From positions 1-40,328 of the IMG/VR virus record IMGVR_UViG_3300049215_000243: a DNA stretch of 40,328 nucleotides. One strand, given 5' to 3'. Both the position numbers and the translations under genes were made by a program. The notes below the pieces were generated by a model, which was given only the letters and a program-made list of their open reading frames with translations, ran no database searches and had not been told where the DNA came from. How positions within the stretch are numbered: the first letter of the stretch is position 1; each line of letters starts with the position of its first letter. Below are positions 15,071-24,338 of this stretch, in pieces. This DNA is from a virus.

Positions 15071-16326
15071 CAGTAGCCCCCAACCCCGCCGTAGTAGTTG
15101 ACCGGCGCGCTGCTATTCGGCGCCGCGGGCGGGTAGAACCCATAGGCGGCGTTGGGGTCAACGCTGGGCGTCCCGAAGTAGTTTCCGAGCCCAGTGGCCC
15201 CCGTCAACAGGGCATTGGTGCCAGACTGCAGTTGCGCCTGCTGGTTCTTCTGGTTCTGGTTCGTCTGGCCGAAATAGCCTCCGCTCGCCTCCGAGAGCCC
15301 GCCCAGACCGGCGATCTGGCGCTGCAGCAGGTTGTTCTGCCAGTTGATGTTGAAGTTGCCCATCGTGTCGGCCTCGCCCCCGGCCGCGTAGGGAGACATG
15401 GCGAGCCCGCGCGCCGACTGCGCCGCCCGAGTCTGGTCTTGCACCTGGCCCGCGGTGCGATCGTAGAGCGCCTGCTGGGGGTCTCGGGCTTGGTTGTAGG
15501 TATCCACGCCCGCCTGCCAGAGGTAGTTCAGCTTGGCCGGATCGACCTGGTTGCCGCGCGAGAAGAGGTCGTAGAGGCCGGTCCCCACACCAGCGAGGCC
15601 GCCCAGCAGGCCGGTATTTCCGTAATTGGACGCGCCGCCGCCGGGGCCGCCCTGCATCGTGCCGCCGGGCGTTTTGGGCAGGAACTGCTGAATCTGGCGC
15701 AGCGTGTTGGCCCATGAAGAGGCTCCTGGCGTCGCTCCGTAGGTGGACGGGTCCAAGTAGTTGTAGCCCGCCTGATAGGGCGCGCCGTAGTAGGCCGAGT
15801 TGAGCGCAGGATCAAGGAACGAGCCGGACGATACGCCCTCGCCCAGACCGGGCGTGAAACTCCCGAGGCCCGCCGTAGTGTCCGCCGCCCCGTAGTAGGT
15901 AGAGGGGTCCAGAAAGTTGAAGCCGCCGCCGAATAGGTCGCCCACGCCGCCTCCTGCTGCTGGTGCTGTAATGGCACTCGGTGCCGCCGCCTCTGCGCCG
16001 CCGGCCGCCGCACCCCCGAGGCCGGCCGCGAGGAATGGCGCCCCGAATACCCCGAGCGCAGCCAGATTCACGAACTTGTCAGTCCAGTCCGGCTTCTCGC
16101 CGATGTTGTACTTGTTCGTGATGTAGTTCTGCGCCGAGGATGGGATATACCACTGCCCGTTGATCTGCTGCTCGGAGCCGCGCAGCGCCGCCGCGTCTGT
16201 GGGAGACATCCACGCGGGGGCCGCTGTCGTGGGGGAGCCCGCCGGTAGCCAGTCGGCCATCTCGTCGCCTCCGAGATTTCCTGTCTGCCCATCGGGCACC
16301 CAGCCGTAATTTATGTCGTAGTGCAT
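15070..16326 (-). CDS. Putative virion protein C, Gly/Tyr/Gln-rich
   Basis: A 418-residue protein starting MHYDINYGWVPDGQTGNLGG. It contains a Gly/Ala-rich hydrophobic stretch (residues about 88-125), repeated FLDPSTY/YLDPSTY elements, and a C-terminal Gln/Asn-rich helical region. The composition, with a possible membrane-inserting segment, resembles podovirus ejection or internal proteins. ATGA overlap with the next gene shows coupling with virion protein B. No enzymatic motif found. Confidence 0.5.
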   Translation of the reverse strand: MHYDINYGWVPDGQTGNLGGDEMADWLPAGSPTTAAPAWMSPTDAAALRGSEQQINGQWYIPSSAQNYITNKYNIGEKPDWTDKFVNLAALGVFGAPFLAAGLGGAAAGGAEAAAPSAITAPAAGGGVGDLFGGGFNFLDPSTYYGAADTTAGLGSFTPGLGEGVSSGSFLDPALNSAYYGAPYQAGYNYLDPSTYGATPGASSWANTLRQIQQFLPKTPGGTMQGGPGGGASNYGNTGLLGGLAGVGTGLYDLFSRGNQVDPAKLNYLWQAGVDTYNQARDPQQALYDRTAGQVQDQTRAAQSARGLAMSPYAAGGEADTMGNFNINWQNNLLQRQIAGLGGLSEASGGYFGQTNQNQKNQQAQLQSGTNALLTGATGLGNYFGTPSVDPNAAYGFYPPAAPNSSAPVNYYGGVGGY

Positions 16327-16349
16327 CGCGCCCCCATTCTACGCCGGCC

Positions 16350-16610
16350 TCAGATAACGCCCATCTGGTGCAAAAAAAGCATTGCCGAAGCCATGGCCGA
16401 GATGACGTAGACCGACACCTTGAACGCGGTCTTGAGAAACTTCACGATATTGAGTACCTCGTCCACGCATGTGTGCAGTTTCTCCACGTCACGGCGCAGC
16501 GGCATGAACTCGTCCCTCCGGAATTCCCGGAACGACTTCACCGTGCACTCGACCTGCTCGGTGAGCCCGTCCAGCGTGATCGAGCGCCGTTCCTGTCCCA
16601 AGTAAGTCAC
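16350..16610 (-). CDS. Holin-like single-TM small protein (putative)
   Basis: An 86-residue product from the GTG at 16610, which overlaps the upstream glycosyltransferase stop (GTGA); a longer frame would run far into that gene. It has a charged helical N-terminal half (FREFRRDEFMPLRRDVEKLH) and one C-terminal transmembrane helix (VSVYVISAMASAMLFLHQMG). Single-span proteins with this layout serve as holins, spanin parts or membrane anchors. No endolysin gene is adjacent, so the lysis role is tentative. Confidence 0.45.
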   Translation of the reverse strand: MTYLGQERRSITLDGLTEQVECTVKSFREFRRDEFMPLRRDVEKLHTCVDEVLNIVKFLKTAFKVSVYVISAMASAMLFLHQMGVI

Positions 16611-17272
16611 GCTGCCTTGGCCCGCATGGCGGAGGACACACGAGCCCGCGCGCGCTCGAACTCTCCTCCGATAAGCCAAATGCGGTAAATGTCGTGGAAC
16701 CCGAAACTCCGCTGACGGGCGAGCTGATAGGTGCGGTCGTCTTCGGCCGTTCCCCAGATCGGGTTCAAATGCGTGTAGACGAGATCGGGGCGATAGGACA
16801 GCAGGCCCATGCGCTTTCCGAATTCACCCCACACAACGTCTATTCCCCAGTGCTCGAAATTCGGGGGAGAAAGATAGCCTATCGAGCGCACGAGATCGCC
16901 CCCGATGCACGGCATCGTGGGGATCAGTTCTCCGTGGTGCTGGTCGTTCGAGTAGGCGATGTGCCAGTTGCCCGCGCTTCGCTCCAGCTCGGCGAGCATA
17001 CCTGGCGTATTCAGCAGCACATCGTCGGCGAGAAACCCGTAATTCTCCTCGTCCGGGTAGCGCCTCAGAATCTCGTTATAGGTGGGGCCGTTACCGAGCA
17101 TGGGCACGATCTCGATGTGCCAGCAATCGGGCCACTCCTGCGCCAAGTAGTCCCGGAGCTTCGGGTCTTTCTCGTAGAGGGTGAGGAGCACGCTCGAGTG
17201 CCCGCCCCACGAGTAGGAGTCAACGGTGTCCCTGATCCGGCCGGGACGGCCTAATGAAGTGAGAATCCACAT
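16607..17272 (-). CDS. Glycosyltransferase-like protein next to tail spike (GT-A type)
   Basis: A 221-residue protein with GT-A features: an N-terminal strand WILTSLGRPGRIRDTVDSY, a VPMLGNGPTYNEIL segment, a FLADDVLL strand carrying an acidic DD in the DxD position, and a C-terminal VYTHLNPIWGTAEDDRTY with His and acidic residues. Such enzymes are recurrent in phage virion modules. It overlaps the spike gene and the holin-like gene. The likely job is glycosylating a virion or cell-surface component; donor and acceptor unknown. Confidence 0.65.
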   Translation of the reverse strand: MWILTSLGRPGRIRDTVDSYSWGGHSSVLLTLYEKDPKLRDYLAQEWPDCWHIEIVPMLGNGPTYNEILRRYPDEENYGFLADDVLLNTPGMLAELERSAGNWHIAYSNDQHHGELIPTMPCIGGDLVRSIGYLSPPNFEHWGIDVVWGEFGKRMGLLSYRPDLVYTHLNPIWGTAEDDRTYQLARQRSFGFHDIYRIWLIGGEFERARARVSSAMRAKAA

Positions 17273-18063
17273 TAGATGTATATCCCTCCTGTTGCGGTGA
17301 TGCCGGCCTGATCGCCGGGTATGCCGATGCCGCCCGCGTAGGAGCCGACGACTTTCCCGAGCGTGTTGGCGTTGTATTTTACGCCGTGCGCGACCGCGCC
17401 CCCGATGGGGCTAACGGTCGTGTAAGAGAAGTCCACCAGCCCGCCACGATCGGCCACCGCCGCCGCCGTCGAGAAGGTCATGGTGTTCACGATCCACAGG
17501 TCCCCGCTGAGATACGCAATCCCCATGTCCTCGGCGAGCATGAAGATCGGGGCCGCTCCGGTCAGCATGTGGGTGCCCCCGAGATTCACGATGCCACCGC
17601 CGCCCGCGAGAACGTGCGACTGAGAGCAGGCGCGATGCTCCCACCAGTTCAGTTGCAGGCTGGAAAGGTTGTGGCAGATGATGCCTCGGCCGTAGGTCCC
17701 GCCGCCAGTCGCCTGCGTGTAGAAGCCGGAGAGTGTTGCCTGCGCGCCGTCCATCGCCGTAAGAGCGTTGCATCCGTCGCCCGCCACGAACCCGGTATCG
17801 GACACGACATTGTGAGACTGCGTGCCGACAAAGTTGACTCCAGATCGGGAAGCCACACCGCGAAACGGACCGCTCAATACCAAGGGGCCGTACTGGCCCG
17901 GCCCGACGCTGATTGTGATCGGGAAACCGCATAGGTCGTAGTTTCTGTGCAGTTCGTCCGCCGCGTGCTGCGGCGTCCTCCACGGAGAGTTGACGGAGCC
18001 ATCGTTGGCATCGCTCCCGCTCAATGAAACGTAGAGATTCGCTTCTGCGGTGAGGTAGATCAT
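17272..18063 (-). CDS. Tail spike/appendage, right-handed beta-helix
   Basis: A 263-residue protein. Near the start is the element YVSLSGSDANDGSVNSPWRT, the typical entry to parallel beta-helix (DUF1565/pectate-lyase-like) domains of tail spikes. Repeating short hydrophobic strands and Gly turns follow (FVAGDGCNALTAMDGAQATL, GIVNLGGTHMLTG). It ends GGIYI. It is shorter than most depolymerase spikes (over 500 residues), so it may be a receptor-binding tip rather than an enzyme; no catalytic residues can be picked out. The ATG overlaps the tail-fibre stop (ATGA). Confidence 0.65.
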   Translation of the reverse strand: MIYLTAEANLYVSLSGSDANDGSVNSPWRTPQHAADELHRNYDLCGFPITISVGPGQYGPLVLSGPFRGVASRSGVNFVGTQSHNVVSDTGFVAGDGCNALTAMDGAQATLSGFYTQATGGGTYGRGIICHNLSSLQLNWWEHRACSQSHVLAGGGGIVNLGGTHMLTGAAPIFMLAEDMGIAYLSGDLWIVNTMTFSTAAAVADRGGLVDFSYTTVSPIGGAVAHGVKYNANTLGKVVGSYAGGIGIPGDQAGITATGGIYI

Positions 18064-18962
18064 GCGATACGCACCGCAGTGATGGAACAGTCCCTCAAGG
18101 TGCCGCTTCGGTTGAACAGCATCGCACCGCTCGTGCTGGTTAGGTCTTGCCCAATCGCGCGCAGTCCCGCTACAGGATCAGCGCATATTGCGGTAATGGA
18201 TGCCGAAACCGGCGCATTTGCGGTTCTGGACTGCGTAACGCCACTGGCGAAAACGGTGCCGCCATCCGTGATCGCGTACACAAACTCCGCGGCCCCGGCC
18301 GTATCTATGAACACCAAGTTGGTAGTGACGAGCCATATGCCTACCGTTCCCTGATTAACGATGGGGCCGGTGAATTGCGTCACCGTGTTGTTGAGCGCAA
18401 CATCTGCCCCGAGAAACTGAGTATAGGTGGGTAGTTTCGCCTGCGCTGAGTTCTCTAGGTTCAGTTTCGATCCGTCCCTGAACACCAGCGCCGGAACTCC
18501 AGCCCGCAATTCCCCTCCGCGAAGCGTGCTCCCCATCGTGAAGATGATCGAGGAACCCGCCGCGTCCACCGTAAGGCTCGCCGGCCCAGTGTTCGTCTGC
18601 GAGGGCACGAAGGTGAACACCTGCCCCGTCGCATAGGCGGTGAGTGGCAGCGCGGAAACCCGGGCGGTAATCGTGTTCGTGCCGAGCGTGCTGGACAGGG
18701 TGTTGAACGACTGGTTCTGAACCTGCGAGGCAATCGGAAAATTAGCCGGAGAGGTGGCCGCAACACCGGACTGCACCACTGAGAAATTGTTGTTCGCGTT
18801 GACGAGCGCGGTAGTGGACAGGGGCGCCGCGTTCGCGTTGACCTGATTGACGAGCCAGTTCAAGTCCTGCATGACCTGCGTTGCGTCCGCAGTCGTGCCG
18901 TTCGTTAGGGTGACCGGCAGCGCCCCTACGATCGACTTCGGACGGAATAGATCAGCGAACAT
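18060..18962 (-). CDS. Tail fibre protein
   Basis: A 300-residue protein. The N-terminus MFADLFRPKSIVGALPVTLT followed by NGTTADATQVMQDLNWLVNQ is the common attachment module of podovirus tail fibres. The rest is Thr/Ser/Ala-rich and beta-strand-like (repeated FTGPIVNQGTVGIWLVTT-type segments), as expected for a trimeric fibre. I chose the ATG at 18962, which overlaps the hub stop by 11 bases; the open frame continues upstream but inside the hub gene. Confidence 0.75.
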   Translation of the reverse strand: MFADLFRPKSIVGALPVTLTNGTTADATQVMQDLNWLVNQVNANAAPLSTTALVNANNNFSVVQSGVAATSPANFPIASQVQNQSFNTLSSTLGTNTITARVSALPLTAYATGQVFTFVPSQTNTGPASLTVDAAGSSIIFTMGSTLRGGELRAGVPALVFRDGSKLNLENSAQAKLPTYTQFLGADVALNNTVTQFTGPIVNQGTVGIWLVTTNLVFIDTAGAAEFVYAITDGGTVFASGVTQSRTANAPVSASITAICADPVAGLRAIGQDLTSTSGAMLFNRSGTLRDCSITAVRIA

Positions 18963-20562
18963 TGACGTATCCCAACTTCTTGTAGCGCGCAAAGAACGTG
19001 CCGATGGCAAGTTGCGTGCTGGCCGTCGCGGAGATGTATATCGCCATCTTCTTGAAAACCAGCGGCGCGGTCCACGGCACGTTGTATGTGGTGGGCACAT
19101 TCGTTGAGGATGCCCAGTTAAAGCCGCCCCACACTCCGGAGCCCCACAGAGAGCCGGACGGCAGCACCGAAATGGAGCAGTTGTTGAGCGCGTTGCCCAG
19201 ATCATCGAGCGCGGTGATGCTGTAGGATGCCGCCCCTTGCGCGGAGGCTAGTTCTATCGTTGACTCCGCCACCATGTGCATTTCCATCTCCCCGGTCTTG
19301 GGGAAAGTCGCCGTCTGCTCGGTGCACATGAAACTCGATCCCAAATCGGTGTATACCGACCCGCCTGACGCATCTATCTCGCTCTTGATGAGCATCGCCG
19401 GATTTGCGTTCGACACCAGCACGAAATAGTCCTGAAACTGCGTCGCGTTGTCGTAGGGAAAGCTGTGCGGTCCGCTCCAACGCCGCTTGTGCTCGTCGAA
19501 CCAGTAATCATTCGTCGCCGTTACCCCGTTTATAGTGGTCTCCATGCAGACCCGATACACGGTGCCACTGTAGGACCCGCAGATGCGGGATGGCGTCGTC
19601 ACGTTCTGCCACGGCACATGCAGGTCGGGCTCGTTCTGCTGCCCGGAGTAGGTCACCGCTCGCAGCACCCCCAACTGATCAACGATCATCGGCCCCGAGC
19701 CCGATGCGAAGTAGACCCCGAGGGGCGAGCCCGCGAGAGAGCGCGGCGAGCGCGTGCCGAAGGTGAGCGAGATAAAATTAAGCGCGAGATTGCTGCTGTC
19801 CGAATCCCCCGTTATCTGCCACACCTGAAAGTCCTTGAACACCAGCAGCGCCTGCACGATGCCGCTCGAAGTCGTCTGGATCGGCAGGCCGAAGAACGCG
19901 GTAATGTCGGACGCATCGCCTACGGTGAGAGCCTGCGAGGCGCTCGTCCTGTTGTTCGCAAGAACGTCTGTGTAGGGCGTCGTATTGCCGCAAGCGAAGT
20001 ATGCCCGGTTGCCGAAATTTGAAACCGCACTCGGCACGGACGGGAGCCCGTGCGTCCCCGTATCTCCCGCGCTCCAGGCCGGCGCTCCCGGCACTGAGAT
20101 ATCGAACACGCCGAACATGGTCCCGGCTCCGGGGAATCCCGGATGCGTCACGTAGATAAGCGTTCCCACGCTAGCCATTGTTGGCGGCACCCATGGGCCG
20201 CTCGTCGCCTGCGTGGTCGGGGTGTTGGGGTTCGTGATACCGGACACGGCCAAGAACGCGCCAGCGTTGTGATCGTAGGCAAATGGCTGATCCTTGTTCG
20301 CGTTCAAGCCAGAGGAGATCATCCCGTAGGTGATCCCGCCGATTGTCGCGCTGACCGAAATTACGCCCGGCGTCGTGAACGACGAGAAATCGGTGATCTG
20401 AGAGACACCGGGGCGCGATACCATGATCTCCGGGTTCGCCTGATCGAACACGAGGTTGGTCAGCAGCAGGCACGCCCCGGGGAATTTGTCGGTAGCGTCG
20501 AAGGCGTCCGACACTCCGCGCGCGGTCATTCTTACCGGAAATTGCTTCTGGGATACCGGCAT
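18952..20562 (-). CDS. P22 gp10-like tail hub / DNA-stabilisation protein
   Basis: A 536-residue, beta-rich protein with repeated propeller-like strands. Recognisable blocks include FPGACLLLTNLVFDQANPEI near the start, GNRAYFACGNTTPYTD, SGIVQALLVFKDFQVWQITG, GVYFASGSGPMIVDQLGVLR and DYWFDEHKRRWSGPHSFPYD. Length and order fit the P22 gp10 / podovirus nozzle family, which forms the tail tube below the adaptor. It sits directly after the adaptor gene, the expected order. Confidence 0.75.
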   Translation of the reverse strand: MPVSQKQFPVRMTARGVSDAFDATDKFPGACLLLTNLVFDQANPEIMVSRPGVSQITDFSSFTTPGVISVSATIGGITYGMISSGLNANKDQPFAYDHNAGAFLAVSGITNPNTPTTQATSGPWVPPTMASVGTLIYVTHPGFPGAGTMFGVFDISVPGAPAWSAGDTGTHGLPSVPSAVSNFGNRAYFACGNTTPYTDVLANNRTSASQALTVGDASDITAFFGLPIQTTSSGIVQALLVFKDFQVWQITGDSDSSNLALNFISLTFGTRSPRSLAGSPLGVYFASGSGPMIVDQLGVLRAVTYSGQQNEPDLHVPWQNVTTPSRICGSYSGTVYRVCMETTINGVTATNDYWFDEHKRRWSGPHSFPYDNATQFQDYFVLVSNANPAMLIKSEIDASGGSVYTDLGSSFMCTEQTATFPKTGEMEMHMVAESTIELASAQGAASYSITALDDLGNALNNCSISVLPSGSLWGSGVWGGFNWASSTNVPTTYNVPWTAPLVFKKMAIYISATASTQLAIGTFFARYKKLGYVNVR

Positions 20563-20565
20563 GGG

Positions 20566-21258
20566 CTAGTACGGGTTTAGCTTGATGGGCCTGATCTTGT
20601 TGTTGATCCTGAAGCGCCGCGGATCAAGCCCGATGTCGTGCACGACTTCCTGCTCGTCTCCCTCCATGATGAGGTGCGTGCGCAGCATGTCCTCGCACTT
20701 TTTCTCCCACATCTTCGCCCGCTCGTCGTCGATCTCCCCCATGAGACGCAGCGCGGTAGCCTGTATCAGGTAGTCCTGATCTGGAAACCACGGCACTGTG
20801 GCGGAGGATTCCGGCGTCGCAATGTCTGGCATGTTGATCATGTAACGGTGCGTCATCGCAAGCGAGCTCGTCGTCTGCGGGAAGATGAAAAGCTGAGTTG
20901 GGGCCTGCGTCTGCTGTCCGGTCAGGTCGGTCGCGTAGCAGTAGGGATAGTTCGCTATCGAGGGGTCCTTGAAAAGCTTGTCGTAGTCCTTCTGCGAGAT
21001 CGGAAAAAGGAAGTACGGGAAGTTGTTGACCGTGAAGAAAAGGTCATAGGTTCGCAGGTAGTTCGCCGGCAGCGAGAAGGGGCCGTTGGAGCCAGAGGAA
21101 ACGGTGATCGACTCAACCTGCCGCAGCATCTTCAAGTTACGATGCAGGCAGAGGTCGTTCAGTGCGAGATTTAGGTACTGTCCGCCCTGCTGGGTGAAGC
21201 CGGGGCAGTGGGCTATCGTGCAGGCCCTGGCGACGATCTGGGCTGCGGTGAGCGCCAT
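20566..21258 (-). CDS. Head-tail adaptor, P22 gp4 / T7 gp11-like
   Basis: A 230-residue protein. LTAAQIVARACTIAHCPGF then QYLNLALNDLCLHRNLKMLR, FSLPANYLRTYDLFF, and the YLIQATALRLMGEIDDERA helix form the pattern of podovirus adaptor proteins that join the portal to the tail tube. Gene order (capsid, two small proteins, adaptor, hub) supports this. The last residues (RFRINNKIRPIKLNPY) are basic and would face the portal or DNA. Confidence 0.75.
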   Translation of the reverse strand: MALTAAQIVARACTIAHCPGFTQQGGQYLNLALNDLCLHRNLKMLRQVESITVSSGSNGPFSLPANYLRTYDLFFTVNNFPYFLFPISQKDYDKLFKDPSIANYPYCYATDLTGQQTQAPTQLFIFPQTTSSLAMTHRYMINMPDIATPESSATVPWFPDQDYLIQATALRLMGEIDDERAKMWEKKCEDMLRTHLIMEGDEQEVVHDIGLDPRRFRINNKIRPIKLNPY

Positions 21259-21262
21259 GGGC

Positions 21263-21700
21263 TCACCTCAGGCCCGCTTTGCGCTTCGCCTCCACGATGG
21301 CTTGCTGCCCCTTCTCGATGTCCTCTTTCGCCTTTCCGAGATTCACGCGCAGATTCTGAATCTGCATGATTTCGGTGGACGAGAGTTTGTCGCCGGTCTT
21401 CTGGCGAGATTCGAGTTCTGAGAGCACGTCGCGCATGTTCTCAAGCAGTTTGATTTTCTGGTCGCGCGCCGCCTCCAGCTCGGGGATCTCGCAGCGCGAT
21501 CGCACCCGGTCCACCTGATCCTGTATCGCGTCCAGCCTCTCGGCAACGTCCTGCGGGGTATCGTCGGAGTAGGTGTAGCCGGCGAACTGGATCGCGCGCC
21601 CATTGGGAAGTTGCGCGGTGAAGTTGTAGTTCCCCATTGCAAGACGCCCCGATTCGGGGGCGTCGGGCTTGCGAAAGGGAAAGAACGAGGGCCAGCGCAT
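21263..21700 (-). CDS. Coiled-coil structural protein, unknown
   Basis: A 145-residue protein; the ATG at 21700 overlaps the preceding stop (ATGA). The N-terminus is [20 protein letters not shown], a beta-like section (FTAQLPNGRAIQFAGYTYSD) follows, then about 90 residues of coiled coil (VAERLDAIQDQVDRVRSR and on). No family recognised. Between capsid and adaptor, it may be a head-completion or neck factor. Confidence 0.55.
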   Translation of the reverse strand: MRWPSFFPFRKPDAPESGRLAMGNYNFTAQLPNGRAIQFAGYTYSDDTPQDVAERLDAIQDQVDRVRSRCEIPELEAARDQKIKLLENMRDVLSELESRQKTGDKLSSTEIMQIQNLRVNLGKAKEDIEKGQQAIVEAKRKAGLR

Positions 21701-22179
21701 CAGTGAATCCTGCCGCCGTGTTTGCCGGAGAAGATTGCGTTCGTGGCCTTGCGATAGGCGTTCTCGTTGGTGCCGAAGACGTTCGCCTCGTGCGCTTCGA
21801 GCCTGTACACGACGTCCTTCACGACTCGCACCTGATCGATGTCGAGCGTGTAGGTAAGGCCGTGCTGCAGCGCCTCGCCGTTCAGCATGATCTGCACGCC
21901 GCCCACCGGGGGCATGTTGATCTTCAACTCGAAGGTCGGGATTTCCGCCTCTTCCCACACCTGAAAGTCTTCGTCCTTCTCCCACGGGTTCTTGCACTTG
22001 CGGCGCTTGACGGTTTTCCCGGTGGGGATCGCTTCGGCGCCGTTACTGAAGAATGCGGCGCGCTTCGCCGCCTCGTCGTTCCTGCTCTCGGAGACGACGA
22101 GTTTCGCATTGAGGGCGTCGATCTCGGCCTGCAGGGCCGCGATCTGCTCGTCCTTAGAGAGTTGCGGGGCTTGGCTCAT
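21700..22179 (-). CDS. Head-module protein with N-terminal coiled coil
   Basis: A 159-residue protein. A coiled coil occupies the first 40 residues ([20 protein letters not shown]), followed by a basic patch ([15 protein letters not shown]) and a beta-rich domain ([39 protein letters not shown]). It ends GKHGGRIH. It starts in an ATGA overlap with the end of the major capsid gene. Role unknown; a minor head protein is likely. Confidence 0.6.
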   Translation of the reverse strand: MSQAPQLSKDEQIAALQAEIDALNAKLVVSESRNDEAAKRAAFFSNGAEAIPTGKTVKRRKCKNPWEKDEDFQVWEEAEIPTFELKINMPPVGGVQIMLNGEALQHGLTYTLDIDQVRVVKDVVYRLEAHEANVFGTNENAYRKATNAIFSGKHGGRIH

Positions 22180-23600
22180 CAGGTCAGCACCGTCCCGGCG
22201 CTATAGCCCGGCGTGAAGGCGCTCGAAGATTCGATACGCATGAAAAACGCCTGATTGAGAATGATGCTGCCGTAGAACACTTTCCACGACACCACGCGCG
22301 TCTGGTTGAGCGGGTCGGACTTGTCCGCGCCGGTCAGGTAGTTGAACTCCGGGTTCTCCAGCAGCACCTGGCCGTAGCTGTGGTTGCCGATGACGATGGT
22401 CGGGAAGACCGAGACGCCGGTCGCGGGCGCGGCGGGCGGGGTCTGCGCAGCGCCTATGCCGGTGATGACCACGGTGGAGCCGGAGGGGAGCTGCGTAGCC
22501 TGTCCGGCAAGCGGTCCGGTCGAGGGGCCGGAGGCCGACAGGCCGAGATTGGTCGGCGTCGCGCTCGTGCCGATGTAGACGTTGAACACGTAGTTGGCGA
22601 GCGTGGGCAGCACCACCGTGATCGAGCCCTGACCGGCTCCGCCTACGACGACGCCCGCCGATACCTGGTAGATGCGCTGCTCAACCGATGTCTGCGCGGG
22701 CGCGCCCGTGATCTGGATGAAATAGGTGTTCGCCGCGAGTGCGCCGCCTTGCGTGGCCCCGGTGTTCGTCGCCGGGTCTGCGACGCCCACGAAGTAGGGC
22801 ACCATGTTGCTCTTGCAGAAACGAACACCGCCCCACTCCCCCAGATCGTTGTTGTAGAGGCGGTTAACGTCGGACTGCGCCCAGGCGTTCGCGACCGTCG
22901 CATTGGACTTCATGTCCTGCACCGGCAGCGGGTGGATCAACGCCACATAGTGCTGCATGACCGCAGGCGAGCGACTCATGTCCTTGCGGGTGCCGGCCTC
23001 GATCATGAGGTCTTCGCGCTCATCCCCCATGAAGTGCGGTACGCCGTAGGTTTCCATCGAGCCCACCGCGCGATAAATCTCGGTGGGCGATAGCACATCC
23101 GTGGCAACGAGCAGCGCACGGCTCGCGCGAGAATTCACGTAGTTGATCTGATTCCCGGCGAGGAGCGTCTGCATGGTGTTGCGCTCCAGCGTCTCTGGCA
23201 TCTGCAGGGATACCAGTTGTATCGCTTGCTGGAAGAGCGGGTGCTTGATCGTCAGGTTGGCGACATCGGTGATCCGCACGAGATCGCCCCACTGCTGGGC
23301 GGTCGCGGTCACCTGGGAGAGCGACATCGATTCCCCGGGCGGCGCAACACCTTCCTGCAGCGCAGCGTAGGGGAGCGGCAGGCGCTCGTAGCGCGATGCG
23401 GTGTAGGTCGTGCCGCGGTTGATGTCCAGACGCAGGGGCTTGCCGAACTGGTAGGCGACGAGTTGGCGCCTTGCCAGCGGCTCGACTTCCTCCTGAATGT
23501 AGGCTTCTACATCGGACTGAAAGCCTGATGCAGAGTTGGTCACTCCGGGATGGAAGAGCGCGCCGATAAAGCCAGCGATAACGGTGAGTTTGCTGTTCAT
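22179..23600 (-). CDS. Major capsid protein, N4 gp56-like, with inserted beta domain
   Basis: A 473-residue protein with the N4-gp56 family signature: [20 protein letters not shown], then [40 protein letters not shown] and [15 protein letters not shown] hydrophobic N-terminal helix ([12 protein letters not shown]) precedes the fold. Between about residues 285 and 400 a Gly/Thr/Val-rich segment ([20 protein letters not shown] and on) looks like an inserted Ig/fibronectin-like surface domain that basic family members lack. The C-terminal P-domain strand [20 protein letters not shown] is conserved. A strong AGGAG precedes the ATG, fitting high expression. Confidence 0.85.
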   Translation of the reverse strand: MNSKLTVIAGFIGALFHPGVTNSASGFQSDVEAYIQEEVEPLARRQLVAYQFGKPLRLDINRGTTYTASRYERLPLPYAALQEGVAPPGESMSLSQVTATAQQWGDLVRITDVANLTIKHPLFQQAIQLVSLQMPETLERNTMQTLLAGNQINYVNSRASRALLVATDVLSPTEIYRAVGSMETYGVPHFMGDEREDLMIEAGTRKDMSRSPAVMQHYVALIHPLPVQDMKSNATVANAWAQSDVNRLYNNDLGEWGGVRFCKSNMVPYFVGVADPATNTGATQGGALAANTYFIQITGAPAQTSVEQRIYQVSAGVVVGGAGQGSITVVLPTLANYVFNVYIGTSATPTNLGLSASGPSTGPLAGQATQLPSGSTVVITGIGAAQTPPAAPATGVSVFPTIVIGNHSYGQVLLENPEFNYLTGADKSDPLNQTRVVSWKVFYGSIILNQAFFMRIESSSAFTPGYSAGTVLT

Positions 23601-23609
23601 GAACTGCTC

Positions 23610-24338
23610 CTAGATCTGCTGGTTTTCCAGCCGCTGGACGCGCTTTTGATGCTCGGTCAGTGCGGCACCGCGCCCCGACACGTCGGATTTGACTCCGGGG
23701 GTTTTTCCTCGATTCACCACCGGCGCGCTCTGCGCAGCCTTCTTCTTTCTTGCCTCTCGCGTGTCATTGCCGATCATGTAGGTGTAGACCGCCTCGCGTG
23801 AAGGGTTCTGACCGGCCGCGCGCGCGCGCTTCAACTCTTCCTCGACGCGGGTTTCGTAGCGCTTGGCCATCGGGTCGGACAGGCACAACGCCGAGAAGGC
23901 CGCCTTGTCCGACATGTCGTAGGACTGCGCGTAGGACTGCTGCGCCAGCGCCTCGGTCTGCCGAATGCGGCGGTTCGCCCCGACCGTCCATTTTTGCTCG
24001 GCGGTGGAATTGGGGTCGCGCAGGATCGCTTCCTCGCGCTCCCACTCCTCGTTGACGGCCGGCTTGGCTTGGCGCGCTCGCGCATCGGCCATCTCGCGCT
24101 CGTAGCGGTCGGCGCGCTCCCGGTCTCGGGCGCGGCCCTCTTTCTCGGCGGCGAGCTCCGCAGCAAGGCGCGCGGCCGGATCGTCTGCGGGCTGCGGTTC
24201 TTCCGGCGAGGGCTCTCCTTCGATTTCCGGCTCGTCCGCCGGGGGATCGTCGGCCGCGGAAGGTTCGGCCGGCGAATCCCCCGGGGCCTCGGCGGCTGGG
24301 CGAAGGAGGAGGAGCAGGAGCTCGAGCAGGCGGCTCAT
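23610..24338 (-). CDS. Scaffold protein
   Basis: A 242-residue, highly charged protein directly upstream of the capsid gene, the usual scaffold position. After a hydrophobic start (MSRLLELLLLLLRP) come a Pro/Glu/Asp-rich disordered region, a long helix (LAAELAAEKEGRARDRERAD), and a basic C-terminal helix (LTEHQKRVQRLENQQI) suited to contact the capsid shell. ATGA overlap with the upstream gene. The leucine-only start is unusual for a scaffold. Confidence 0.75.
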   Translation of the reverse strand: MSRLLELLLLLLRPAAEAPGDSPAEPSAADDPPADEPEIEGEPSPEEPQPADDPAARLAAELAAEKEGRARDRERADRYEREMADARARQAKPAVNEEWEREEAILRDPNSTAEQKWTVGANRRIRQTEALAQQSYAQSYDMSDKAAFSALCLSDPMAKRYETRVEEELKRARAAGQNPSREAVYTYMIGNDTREARKKKAAQSAPVVNRGKTPGVKSDVSGRGAALTEHQKRVQRLENQQI

